From Onchocerca volvulus (taxonomy: Eukaryota > Nematoda > Chromadorea > Rhabditida > Onchocercidae): a DNA stretch of 64,000 nt. The notes under the pieces are model-generated. The model did not search any database. It had not been told where the DNA came from and saw only the letters and a program-made list of their open reading frames with translations. Positions 1 through 12,800 of the stretch are shown piece after piece (position 1 is the first letter of the stretch; every line of letters begins with the position of its first letter). The position numbers and the translations under genes were made by a program. The stretch covers positions 915,733-979,732 of the forward strand of contig HG738139.1 of NCBI GenBank assembly GCA_000499405.2. Direction: 5' to 3'.

Positions 1-1179
1 TTTAGAATGAGTTAAAAATAAACAACTCAAAATTTGAAAAGATTTGATAAACATTGCAAAAATATCATCGATTATCATTAATTTTCTTATTTTTTAAAAA
101 TATTCCAATGATAATTGGGCATTTATTAAATCTTTTCAGATTCCTCATTGATATTTCGATCCGTCATTTATTAAATTAATTAATCACTTCCGATAAATGA
201 AATGAAAATGGAGTATGCGTGATAATTGACAGCTTTTGCATTTATTTAAGCCCAGATTTTGATAGCTTATTATAATGTATAAAGTTGAAATATTTCCTGA
301 CAAATTTCAATTATTTCATTGAATTCTTTTTTTTTTCGTTTTTTTTTTTTTACATTATTGTCGAAAAATTATTGCTATTACTGTTCTTTGCTTGCAATTG
401 TCATTTTTGACCTTGTCATTAATGTTCAATTGAAAATGTCATTTTTATTCATATATATATGTTCGTTCATCAAGTAAACCGTTACAGTGTTGATTCTAGC
501 AGAATGTAAAATAAGTAAGTTTCAACAGTTCTAACGCTAGCATTTGACGTAAAAGGTTAATAGCGTACAGACGTACGTAAAACTTGTGTAGAAATTCTGA
601 TGAGAAAATTTATCCTAAAGTTGGAATTTTCAGTGCTTTCTTTTAATCATTGCTGATAGTCATTTATAAATGGATTTAAGCGTGACAAGAACAAAGTTCG
701 ATGAAGTAAAAGGTGTCATTTTAGCTAATAAATTAATTAAATGGAATGATTCGACAAATGACATTACAAGTCTTTTGCAAAAAAAAAAAAATCCATGTAA
801 TAAGTTTTTATATTATACATATGATTTTTTAAGCCAACAATATTTAATTCATTTTATGAAATTTTATCATTGAAAAATTTCAAAAAATCAAATAATTGTG
901 AAAGAAAAATTGAGATGGAAATTCGAATTTATGCCATTTGGATGTGTTTTTCCTCGAATTTATTCCTGCCAAGGTGTTTTTTTCTCATATTTTTCGACAA
1001 ACATAGTATGTTTGAAATTTTATTTGCTGAAAAGCAATGAATAAAATATTTTTTTTCCTGTTTTTGTCAATTTAATATAATTAGGAAAGTATTTATTCAT
1101 TTTCTCTCCTATAGCTATTACTCATTTCGAATGAATTTTTTTTTTTGTTTTTACTTGTGCTTGTCCTTATTTCAATTTG

Positions 1180-1356
1180 TCTTATGAGTGGATTGAGAAA
1201 GAAAAAATAGAAGATCGGAAGATGAGACGGAAGGACGAATTGTATTGTAAATTGAACTTGAGAAGAAAACGACAGGTTGTTGACAGCGGACAATTGAATA
1301 GCAATTATAGGTTGAAAGGGTTTGTGGAGAAGAAGAAGAAGAAGGAAGAGAGATAA
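1180..1356 (+). other. Open frame, Lys/Arg/Glu-rich, unassigned
   Basis: A frame open for 58 codons ends at TAA 1354-1356. It contains an internal ATG (about 38 residues from it to the stop), and a possible acceptor AG lies at 1187-1188. The product would be basic (…RRKDELYCK…) and end in a poly-Lys/Glu run. The DNA is purine-rich, which suppresses stop codons by chance, so this may not be coding. I do not recognise a family. Confidence 0.18.
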
Positions 1357-1719
1357 CTTTGAGTGGCAGTTTTTTTTTTTTTTTTCTTTTTTTCGACTAA
1401 TTTTAAAATCTTTGATTGGTTTGAGGACTTTTTTTCATGCCTGTCTCTTTTTTTGTTATGGGCAATAGTTAAATTAACCTAAAAATTTGAACACATCACA
1501 GCAGTTTAATGATATGAAACCGGTAAGTAATTTAGTAATTTTTGGAAAAATCGAACGTCATTATAAATGTATCCTTCGCTTTAATTAATTGATTAATTGA
1601 TAATGAAGAATAATAATTTCTAATTACATTCATAAAAGATGAAAGCGATAAATTGCAGCAGCAAGTAAGTACTACTATGATTGAATATCTTGAATTTTTT
1701 TGTCAAATTTTCAATTTCA

Positions 1720-1722
<3 letters not shown>

Positions 1723-1752
<30 letters not shown>
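1723..1752. repeat. Poly(T) tract of about 30
   Basis: An uninterrupted T run of about 30. A matching poly(A) run of about 25 lies at 2342-2366. Such tracts are common throughout the window and may differ in length between assemblies. Confidence 0.9.
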
Positions 1753-1755
<3 letters not shown>

Positions 1756-3040
1756 GAAAAATAAGCTTCTCTCACTATTCATGTAATTCAGAATGTAATA
1801 AATTACGACTGTTCGAATCGCTAGATAATGTGATATTTTTCCAAATAATAGGTTGATAAAAGTAAAGAAAGCTGAATTTTCCAGCTATTATTGTTAAATT
1901 ATAAATAAGCTAAAGTTCAAAATAATATTCGCATGATGTCCAATGAACTATTTTAACATTTTTACGTAAATTAAAGATTGTGAATACTTTTAAATCATCG
2001 AATAAGTTTCGAATTCTTTACAATAAAGATGTATGAATGAATGTGATGAGTGGATAAGTTGAAAATTGTCCCGCCAAATGATGCCATTTGTTGCGAATAT
2101 TTCAGGATTTTTCGCTTGCTGCGATTTAAATTTTTCTCTTTCCATCTTTGCGTGACAATTGTTGAAATTGCTTAAAATTGCTTATCCATTCAATTTTTCT
2201 TTAACTGTCATCATCATCAATCATTATCATCTGATCCGATCGTATGTACTTGCTTCATCATCGGCAATATTCTATGTGCTTGTTTAATGGAGCGGAATCA
2301 CTGAAACTTCGCTGGGAATACGTTAATTTCGGTAAATGATGAAAAAAAAAAAAAAAAAAAAAAAAAGGATTCCAACAAAATTTATGTGGAAATTGAAGAA
2401 AAGAAGGGAAATGAGGGTGTGATGAGAAAGGCATTGTAATTTACTCCACTTTGATGAACTAAAAATTTCCGGATCAGTGAAGTTTAATATATCTGATTGA
2501 TTTATTCGATATCAAGTTTTTAGTTGGAACTGTATTCGACAGCATTTTCGGGGTATTAATAACATTTAAGCATAATGTTAGGAAAGGATGAAATATTAGT
2601 TAAGAAATATCAAATTATGTGATATTTCAAAAAAGTTTCAGAAAAAAAAAAACTCTTTTTGAAATTCCTTTCTAATTTTTAAAATTCTGTAAAGAAATGA
2701 AGAGAATAAATTGATGAATTATTCCTTTCATTTTCTTCTTTAAAATTTGCAAAAATTACAATTCAGATATTTCTCTTTTTCACTTTTAAAATTATCCCAA
2801 AAATTATCGATCTCAATATAATTCACCAACTTAATTGTTTGTTTACTCTTGTCCTTGCACTATTCACCTCAAATATGACCTTACTTAAGATTTCAAGGAA
2901 TGCATTTGATTGTGAAACGAAAGATCAGGATAATTATTATTGAATGGATTGATGATATGTACTTCATTTCCTACCATGCAACAAAAATAGAATATAATAA
3001 ATGCAAATTAGTCATTACTTCCTTTTTTTTTCTTTTCCAG

Positions 3041-3093
3041 CGTCGATCACTGAAGAATTCAAATTTTTTCATGCAAAAATAATAGAAGAATAG
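3041..3093 (+). other. Exon-like segment with canonical splice sites
   Basis: A 53-nt segment is preceded by a strong polypyrimidine acceptor (tcttttccag) and followed by a strong donor (gtaagtgg). Every frame meets a stop within it, so it would have to be a terminal or untranslated exon of an unseen plus-strand transcript. A second small segment with a good donor (gcaagtaagt) ends at 1664. No gene could be closed from these pieces. Confidence 0.2.
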
Positions 3094-3691
3094 GTAAGTG
3101 GTATATGAAGATATTATGAATTGGAAATAATTTACAATAAAAGTTGGAAATGTTCATAAAATTACTTTTTTCTCCTTTTAAATAAAATTTTCATAAAATA
3201 AAATTCTTAAATGGATCAATTGTGATAATAAATTAACTTGAAATTATTTAGCTAAACAGTATATTGTTGAGTATGAATGAATTGCTACCGTATTATCATA
3301 AATCTTTTCGAAACAAATATTTGATGAATATAGAATCGATCAGCTGAATTGACAGTTCATATTTAATGTTACTTAGTTTATGAATTTAATTTTATGATTA
3401 CTAGATTAATGTAAAATGATTAGAAACTTGATTTTTTCTATTTAAATTTTGAAAATTTTGTCGAACAATTTTAAACTTATCAAAAGTAAAAGATAAATAA
3501 TTGAAGAGTATATTTCAACAAAAAATGACAAACGCATGAAATGTTTTAGAAATAGCTTCAGTAAAATGTGATCATTGATAAGTCGATGAAATTATGAATG
3601 TTCTATTTGGATAGATATGTGCCTAAAAAGATTGTTTACAATCGGAAGAGATGTCGTAAATTTATGATCTACGAGATCTGTTTTCAGTTGG

Positions 3692-3865
3692 CTAGCAACG
3701 AAATGATAATACTTTGTTGTATATGTGATGAATTGTTGTTGCTTGTAACTTGAGCCAAGCAACTGACAATTTAGGCCTTTCATAGAAATGAGCCACACCT
3801 GCTTCGCCAATCTTTCTCAGGCTCATCCTCGCATTCATTTCACCTTTCATGTCCGATTTCTTCAT
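3692..3865 (-). CDS. Candidate small ORF, 57 aa, unknown
   Basis: A minus-strand ATG at 3865 opens 57 codons to TAG 3692-3694, preceded in frame by a TAA. Base composition and codon use are clearly less AT-rich than the flanks, and the product reads like protein (…GEAGVAHFYERPK…LSVAWLKLQ…), slightly basic, without a signal peptide or membrane segment. I do not recognise it. It could be a real micro-protein, an exon of a longer gene (a GTATTA donor lies near the end) or a decayed insertion. Confidence 0.33.
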   Translation of the reverse strand: MKKSDMKGEMNARMSLRKIGEAGVAHFYERPKLSVAWLKLQATTIHHIYNKVLSFRC

Positions 3866-6800
3866 TGTTTGCTTTTATCTGTCATCCATCAATTGTACAT
3901 CATATTATACAGCTGCTCTTCGACTTTATGCAGAATTTTCATTTTTGACTAATTTATCTTTCAAAGAATTCATTTGCATTTATATTCCCATTAATATCGC
4001 CCAAAATAACATATCACAATAGTTTGCCATTTCGAATAACTGGAATTTAAAAACGAAACAATAATGAATAAAAAGTTTAGAAATTACCATTAATTGCGAA
4101 ATTACTGCTTTTCCAAACTTTTTAACAAAAAATATTAGATTGCTTTATAATTAGAATAATAATATGATTATAACTGATATAGTTATTAGTATCATGGCCA
4201 ATAAAGAGTTAATTTGATATTGGCCATATTACTTCGTTCTTTATTATTTAATTTTAATTATATTAATTAAATATTAGGTGAAGATGCACGTTTTTAATCA
4301 TTTCTAATGGAGGAAAAATTTTAATTTAATTTTAATTGCAGCTAATATTTTTTGACGAAAAATATTTGAAAAGTTGAATAATATTTAATAGCTCAAAATT
4401 GGCTCATGTTTTTGACGCTAGTGAAAATTGGATAAATTGTCATTTTTTATTGTTTATTTAATAAATGATTCTTATTAATTATTTCGCTCCAATTCATTGA
4501 AAAAATTTCCATTTCCATTATTAAATAGTGTTTAAAAATTATAAATCTAACAATGATGATAATGCAATTAAGATGAATTTAAATTGCATATTCGGTAATT
4601 TATTTGAACTTTAAAATAATTTAGTTAAATTTTAAAACATTGCTTTTATAATAATTACTAAAATACATTGTTATGCTGAACTATAACTTGATGTTTTTTT
4701 ACAGAGATAAAATCTTACATTTGTTTGTCTATTTCAAATAGTTAATATAACTTGACAAAGTTTAAATCAACTATTTTGCAGTTTTTTGTCAATTAATCAG
4801 TATTTTAAATTATTGAATTCCTAATTCTGAATATTCTAATAATGAGATAGAAATTACAATAGTATTATATATATTTATCATAATATTATTATGATTATTT
4901 TTCATAAAATCGTGATTTACATTGTGTGATTTGGTTGATGAATGAATTTGAATTATCACCGAATTATATAAAAAGCCTGGAATGTTGCATTCTTTCACCT
5001 TTCTTACCTTTAATAAGCCCTTTATGGAAACCTGTTTCTCAAGGTGCAATGACACTTATCGAACTATCCGATTAATTGCAAATGAATTATGTCAATTACT
5101 ATTTAAAACTTCAAACTTGCCAATATTATTTATACACGTATTCATTTATATATCGCTCAATTTTTAAAATTTGCAAAAAGATTCTTGAAATTTGTACAAA
5201 GCTGAAATACCTAATACAATGTTTGATTAGATTTAAGTTTTATATGTCTAAACTTTTTTGTTGGTTAATGAAGAAAGTATAAGGAAAGATTTTTGCGATA
5301 TGAAATACTAAATTATCGTTAAAAACTACAAAAATTTGAAAACTACTAATATTTATTCTGCCATTATTTAAAAATCAATTAATAATAATTAATGGCTTTC
5401 TCCATGCTTCAATTTATGGTTTTCACTATGCTTTTCTTAATTATAAAAGAAATTTTCTTTCGTAAATTCCATCAGTTTCTACTTAATTTTAACCAATTTT
5501 AGCATTTTATCCATTATTACTCCTATTGTTATGGAGCGTTTAATTGTTAATTAGCTATAATAATTAATTAATCGTCATCATGGATTGCAGTGCATTTTTT
5601 GTTTATCTAATATTTCATGAAGTGAGATAACAATGAAATAAATTGTCTTACAAAATAAACATTTATTAATTATCATTTTTTATGTCATCATTAATCTTGA
5701 ATATCTTTCTACTTCAATTATATGTTTTTTTCCCTTATGACAGTTTGGCGTGATTTAATTGTTAATTATCTTAAAAATCTCACTTCAATGATTAATTAAA
5801 TACTTTTTCTAAAATATTAAATTGTTTTTTCCTTCATAAGATAGCATAGCTTGAGTAATTGTTAATTATCTTGAAAATACCATTTGAATAACTTATGAAA
5901 ATACCTATGTACTTTTCACTTCGGATAGTTTGATTTAATTGTTTATTATTTCTAAAATATCACACTTCAATAATTCCTGAATATGATGGAAAATGATTAT
6001 TCATAAAGAAAATAAGTAATGAAGAATATGATTAAATATGAAGCAAATATTATTGATATTTAGAGATGATTGCAAATATATTATAATACAATCTAATACT
6101 TCAGTTTCATTACGATTTATTGCAAATATTTTAGTGTGTATGAAAATTTTCGCAACAAATTGAAATGAAATGTCAAATTGTATTAACGCATTGACAATTT
6201 TTTGACCTAAGACTACATTTTTCACACGTAAATTTTTCTGTGGAAATATTTTTGATTAAACTATTAATTTATTATTCCATTACTCAATATAAATTTTTCC
6301 TACTTTTATTTCCAAATTTTACAGTATTTTTCGCAATTTTTATTTTAAATTTGTAATAATGCTCATTTTTCATGTGTAACTAAATATATTGAAGATTATA
6401 TATTTATATTTGATCAATCATGAAACTTTATCCAGACAAATTTTTTTTGGATCAAACTTCTCTGATATATGATTTTAGATTTTATTCATCTCAACTTTCT
6501 ATTTTTTTATTTTAATTTGAACTTAAAATAATTAAATACTCATTTTTTGATTTTTCTTTTATCTTATATCCTTGAAGCTTTAATTTCTATTCGATGATGA
6601 ATAAGACATCGTTTTTTTATAAGTCTTAATTATTAGATGGCCGTCGGTCATTTACATTTTGCCTTCAGCAAATTATCATTAAAATATGAAAATCCTTTTT
6701 TCATTTCATTCGCATATCAATTCTTGTGATTAACTTTTTTTTTTTGATAATTTCATGTAACAAACATCTAAATTAAAACTTAAAATTAACAATTGGAAAT

Positions 6801-7263
6801 CTTGAAATAATTAAAATTGAGCGAAATTGAGAGAAAATTAAAACTACAACATCATCCTTTGTTTAAACATTTCTTATGCTTTCTTTTTTTTTTTGGTAAT
6901 CAATTTTTCCTTGCTTTGTTATGTCATTCAATAGTATTTTAAAAGAAAAAAAAGGAAATTTCGAAAAAATTCTTCCTCATCCATCCATACTTTTCGACTA
7001 TTCATTAAAAAAACAATTGTTTACTTCTTTTCTTAAAGCATAAATTATTCCAACAACTTTTTTGTTTACATTTTGGACATGAAGAAATTTAAATTAGTTT
7101 AGTTCTTAGCTCATATCATTTTTCATTCCTTGTTATTCATAATTTATTTTGCGTTCTTTTGACAAGAATTCACTTTTTGCAATAAATTGCTTTACTGAAT
7201 CATTCTTTCTCCTTTCTTTGTACTTTTCTTTTTGTTCCCCCGCGGTTACGCAGACTTATTCAA

Positions 7264-7305
7264 CAAAATAATAATAATAAAAATAAAAATAAAAATAAAA
7301 ATAAA

Positions 7306-7378
<73 letters not shown>
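7264..7378. repeat. Compound AAT / AAAAT microsatellite
   Basis: About 115 bp of (AAT)n with an inner block of (AAAAT)n near 7281-7307. It is a simple-sequence repeat with no gene nearby. Confidence 0.95.
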
Positions 7379-8238
7379 GTGTTATTATAATTATAATTAT
7401 AATTATGGTGATAATAATATTGTCCATTTTATTATTAAAATAAAAACAGATCGCAAAAAAGAAGGGTAAAAGTTAACGTTCAACTTATTTAAATGCTTAC
7501 TTTTCGTAATATTTAATTTTTGTTATTTAAAGCAATAAGCAATAATTCAATTACCATATGTTGCAATGCATTTGTAATCCTTTTCTCGCCATTCTCGAGA
7601 ATTCTTCTCTTCAGAGATGACATTTATTATTTCTGTTATAAACAACATCATGACAAACATATGCTACCAATAATATTATGATTATTCATTTTAATTATCA
7701 TTTATCTTCATTTATTATCATTTGCATTGACATAATATTCATTTTATTATACATAATATTATATTCAAATTATGCATATTTCAATTATTTGATTATTACA
7801 TTGAGATAATGCTCTTAAAAGAATGAATGAATAAGTTTATCAAATTATGATTAAATTTTCAGAAAAAAAAATTTAGATTTTGTTAACTTTTAATGGACCA
7901 ATCATATTTTTAAATTATTGCGTTATTTGCTCAATTTTATTTAAAATTAAAAAGTGTTCTTATTTCTTTTTTAATTTTTCTTCTTTTTTCATCTTCACAG
8001 ACAAAGTACAGTAAATTGGAAAATTATTGGTTAAAAATTTTTAAATTCTCATTATATCTTATCAATTTTATCACACATTATGATAACTTTTTTTTTTTCA
8101 TTTCATTGATTTGGTAAAATATTTACTGCAGTTATTTTGATTAAATTTTCAAAATTTGTGATATTTTTCTATCGAATTTCATCCGAATAACACTTTTTAT
8201 TGCGGTATTTATCGCAAAATCGCAAATGTTGATGATGA

Positions 8239-8448
8239 TTGCTCAGACAGAAGAAGCGATTGGAAAGATGCCGTAATCTATTATTTTATGTCCTAAGGCT
8301 CCGCTTTCTACTGCTAAATGAGAGGCCTAATGAGGCCAAACATTTGGCTTATGTAAATGTGACCTTAGTGCAAAGGATCATCAAATCAAATCTGATAGAT
8401 GGCACGCAAGAGACAATTATGCAAGTAATCTTTCATGGTTATCGTTAA
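8239..8448 (+). other. Isolated open frame, about 70 codons, unknown
   Basis: A frame open for about 70 codons in a segment visibly richer in G+C than its surroundings. It has no good ATG at its start, so it would be an internal exon or a relic. The product is Leu/Arg-rich (…RQKKRLERCRNLLFY…) and contains the palindromic stretch gaggcctaatgaggcc in the DNA. No strong splice sites flank it and I do not recognise a family. It may be a decayed transposon or pseudogene piece. Confidence 0.22.
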
Positions 8449-9299
8449 CAAGAAGTCATAAGCTGTCATTTTAGTAGTGATTGTAATTGTAAATCACAAT
8501 TGTGTCGTAATCTCTTCACAACATCTGCCATACATTTAAAATTATTACTAAAGCTTGTGAAATAATATTAAAAATTTTATTCCTTAAATTTGAAAATTTC
8601 ACTCATTTACTGTTTAAATTTTATCATTTAATCAATTATTGATTGATTGATTTACAAATGTCATCTACTGCTTGACTCGTGATTTAAATCAAAAATAATA
8701 AACTCATCTATTGCATGATTAATTCGTGATTGTTAAACCTAAAATTATACAAGCTTAACGAGTTTACTTAATATGTAAGCATTTATCTTTCATTTCTTTC
8801 CCTTCTTATATAATGACTAGTTTGATAGAATAAATTTTAAGAATTTTATTTCTTCCAATTATTTTTTTTTCTTCGTTTGCTGCTCGACTTTCTTTTTTTT
8901 TTCTTTTTCTTAAATTTTCTTTCATTTATAACTCTATTTAATTGTTTAGAAATTTCATCCCATTTTGTTTATATATGCATTGTTTCCAGTTTTGTTTAGA
9001 AATGAATGATCGATGAGATTAATTCATTGAATTTGATAAAGCCTTTCTTTTATACAATGACCGTCAACGTTGATTGGCTTGGGATTAACTCTGTTAATGC
9101 CTTACGATTCCATGCAAATTCCATATGTTACATTGGATGGAATTGAATCATTAAGCTGAATATTTGCAGGAATCAATCAGCCTTACCAATATATTCGGAT
9201 GATTACTGTCCCATTCGTCTACTAAACAAGCCGCCTTCATTCTTCCTCTCTTCCTTCCGCACTCATTCATACAAAAAAAAATAATTAACATCAATTTTC

Positions 9300-9593
9300 T
9301 GAACTTCAAGGTGAAAAGTGGCAGTGATCGGAAAGAAATCGAAACGTGATCTTATCATTTTTAATTGATCCTTCACCATAATAACACTATCAAATCATTC
9401 TTTTCTTTATCAATCATTAAAATAATTTCAATAATTTTGAATTTAGCTTCAAATTGTTTGAACTCGAAATTAAAAGTCATAGTGATCGAAGAAAGATCAA
9501 AACGTGATTCTATCATTTTGATTGATTCGCCACAATACTACTATTAGAATCATTCTTTCTCTATCAATTCATAATAATTTCGACAATTTTCGA
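9300..9593. repeat. Degenerate tandem duplication, about 160-bp unit
   Basis: Two diverged copies (about 9300-9440 and 9460-9593) share aligned blocks in the same order: gaact…, agtgatcg, aacgtgat, tatcattttnattgat, atcattcttt, tatcaat and aataattt. They lie just upstream of gene A and may sit in its promoter or 5' region. I see no reading frame shared by both copies. Confidence 0.65.
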
Positions 9594-9816
9594 CATCTCA
9601 CAATTAAATCGAGCCACACCCATTCCTTCTTCAGTCTTCATAAAATTATATCCAAACAGACGTCTCCACTCACTTAACTTGGACATAAATAGTGGTAGTT
9701 GTGGTGACCGATAACTACCGCTAATACTTCTACCTCAACCGATTATTATATTCCTGTTTGACGATATTGCTTATTGGTAACGAAGAAGGATTTGCTGATC
9801 ATCCTAACAATAAACA
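9594..9816 (+). promoter_or_regulatory. Presumed promoter / 5' region of gene A
   Basis: This is the sequence between the 160-bp duplication and the gene A start codon. It is less AT-rich than the upstream DNA. No clear TATA box and no trans-splice acceptor is seen close to the ATG, so the transcript start cannot be placed. Confidence 0.3.
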
Positions 9817-12800
9817 ATGGCTCATTTAATATCGGCTTTATTTGTCTTCATCACAATCATTGTGGTTTCATCACGCGGCAATCCAAAATACCAAAGATTT
9901 TTCGTCAACACCAAGTTAGTACTTTCTTAGTCTTCTAATTTCTTATAATTTTACATATTTTAAGCATTTTATAGCAAAATTTTGAACATTTTAATATTTG
10001 ATGAAAAAAAAAATTTGTTTTATATTGTTGAAGAAATTTCCTTATTTCAAAGTTGAGGTTAATTTAAATTTGGATTTTAGGTTTTGATAATTTTAATTTT
10101 TGTCAAACAGAATGCAATTATTTAGTAATAATAGAGAAATGATATGAATTGAATGGAAATGAATTAAACTAAATTTAATTGCAACAATTTGCTACAAAAT
10201 GGATTATTGTTATTGAGTTGAAGCTGTTTATACGGAATAAATTGATTCGGACAAAATATTTCGGAATGAAATGTTAAAAAATAATGATTTAATATCCATA
10301 AAAAAATATATTCTATAAAAATAAGCTTATGAAACATTTTAGAATTAAATATATTTGGAAAATTATCTCTTCATAAATGCATAGTTAATAAAATTCTCAC
10401 ATATTTTAAATTTTTTAAATTTTGAAAAAAAGTATTTGAATTTATAATTGACTAAAATCTTTTCCATAATTAGCCTTTCTTAAGTTATTTAATTTTGCTA
10501 AATATAAAAATCTATAGAGCGATAAATTTTGTGGATGCAACAAAACGCGGTTTCCGCATTGTATTATTGGATTCTTTTCTGGATACCTATCTTGCACCAA
10601 TTCAAATTCCGACACTTTTCATAACTGCAGTACCATTAAAAGCTGATGAATCTGCTGCAATTAAAATATTTTATCCGGACAACATTCGAAATGATAAACA
10701 GGCAAATTTATGAATTTAAATTATTCATTTAAAAAATTTTTAAATTTTTGCAAAATTTGTTAATGATGATATTGTGACATCCTTTTGTGTATATCTAAAT
10801 ATTAGAAAGAGAAGAGAAGAGAAATGATAGATTCTTTTCATCATATAGCGGCATGATCCTTTCAACTATTCCATTTCATCGATCCGGAAATTAAAGTCTA
10901 TTTTTGCCGCACCTGTAATTATCATAATGGCTACAAGCAAGTTACGGATCTTTTCTGATAATTATATGATAAAATAGGTAACGTTAATATGATATCCGTT
11001 ACCTTCATCTTTGTTACAAAGGTTATGCGAGCAATAAATGATTGTTGATTTTTTACGGGAAAATAGGTAATGGAAAACTGATACCTTTTCTCATTGCCAA
11101 TTTTATAAATTTTAAAAATCAGAATTGAATTTTTTGGAATGGTTGAATTTTTATTGATCAACTGCAATTTTATTAGATAAAAATTCTAAAATTTTTTAAT
11201 ACACATTTATTTTAAAAAAATGATAAGATTAATCCTATTCGGTTCCAGGATCGGAAAACTTTCCGGATTTAGTAGTATTCGACCTGATATTATGTTTTAT
11301 TCAAATTATATCAGATCTCAGTTTTAAACTGCACTTTTTATGTGCTTATCCACTTTTGAAATTTCTGGGAATTTCGATATATTCCAGAAACATCTGATGC
11401 ATAATTTTTAGGTGAGTATATCAGATTTGCGAGAACGGCAATGGTACTATATTTGCATTGAATGGGAAAATTTCAATCGACACAACGAATCTACAGGTAC
11501 CGATTGTCGAATATTGCGTACGTTGGATCGATTTGGGAAAAGCGCTGAAACTAGCGTCACTAACGTAGAAATCGTCGATATTTCATCAACAACGATGCAA
11601 TTTCGAGTACGATCAATCGTTGAATTTCCAATCAGGTAATCATATAATTGTTAATTTTACTTTTCCAATTGATACAAATTTTTGATGAAATAACAAATTA
11701 CAATAAATTATTTTGGAAATCTTCCGAAGATTTATTTGAAAAGTTGAAAAATAAAAAATGCAAAATTTTCATTTACGAAATAGCGATAGAAGCGATTTCT
11801 CAGAAATAATTATAAATTGCGAAAATCTTTGTTCAGAATTGTTATATTTAAAATGATGAATGTCTGGGAGTATATGCTATAATCATTTCACAATTTAATT
11901 TTCATTCTCCAATTCTGAGTCTTATATCATCATTTTAGCTGACAGTAATTGTATTTGTAAATGTTGTTACGTGTCGCAAATTACTTGTCACTTACTTGTC
12001 ACATTCGGCTTCATGTGGTACATCAATAAATTATGGCTATGATTCGTTAAAATAGTCATAATCAAAAGAAAGAAAAAGAGAAAAAACTGAATTAATAAGT
12101 AAAATAAATATTGGAAATAAATACGACGAAAAAAAAGTATGTGAAAAAGAAATGAAAAAAAGATTAAATAAATTTTTAAAACATAAGGAAGGAAGAAAAA
12201 AGGAAAGTGAGCAAAAATCAATTTTAGCTTCTACTTATCTTCCACTCCAATAATTACACGTTAGAAGACTTTAAAAAAAAGAATATGTAAAATTAATGAA
12301 TGATGAAAAAGGTATGAGTGAAGAAAATAGCTTTGAAAAAAATAATTTTTTACCATAAATTTATCACAGTTAATTTATCACAGTTACATTGAAAAATTTG
12401 AAATTTTTAAAAATGATAAAATTATTCCGCCTTATGAAAATTTTGATACATTTCATTATCATAGTTGACCCAGCTTTTTATCTTATTCTTTCAATTTTGC
12501 TAATTTTTTTTTCTTTTTAAACTTCCTCCAGTAGCAGATTATTAGTGTCAACTTTAATGTCTTCAAATTTATAGCATACAATTTGTAATTATCATTTTAA
12601 AAGTACCATTTCATAATTGCAAATATTTCAGTTTCATCGGATATTTATTGAAACGATGTGAAAATTTGATTAGAACTTGAGTAAAATGGTTAGGGTACTA
12701 TTTCCGAAATTGTCAACAAAATTAAATTCCATTTGTCCTGTCCGATTGGCTAATGCGATTATATTTCACTATTCCTATTCGTTGTATTTGTTAAAACGAT

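Larger units (their letters stand above)
1..9299. other. AT-rich region without a firm gene
   Basis: This stretch is roughly three quarters A+T, with long homopolymers and no multi-exon gene that I can assemble. It holds a few isolated open frames, listed separately at 1180-1356, 3692-3865 and 8239-8448. A possible exon with good splice sites on both sides lies at 3041-3093 (acceptor ending tcttttccag, donor gtaagtgg), but no reading frame stays open through it. Weak repeats of the type taattgttaattat occur at about 5530, 5745, 5850 and 5935. I saw no tRNA or other RNA gene. Confidence 0.5.

Noticed and set aside
670..873. 67-codon plus-strand frame preceded by an acceptor-like aattttcag
   Set aside because: The first part reads plausibly, but it degenerates into AAA/TAT codons and no consistent downstream exon chain could be built.
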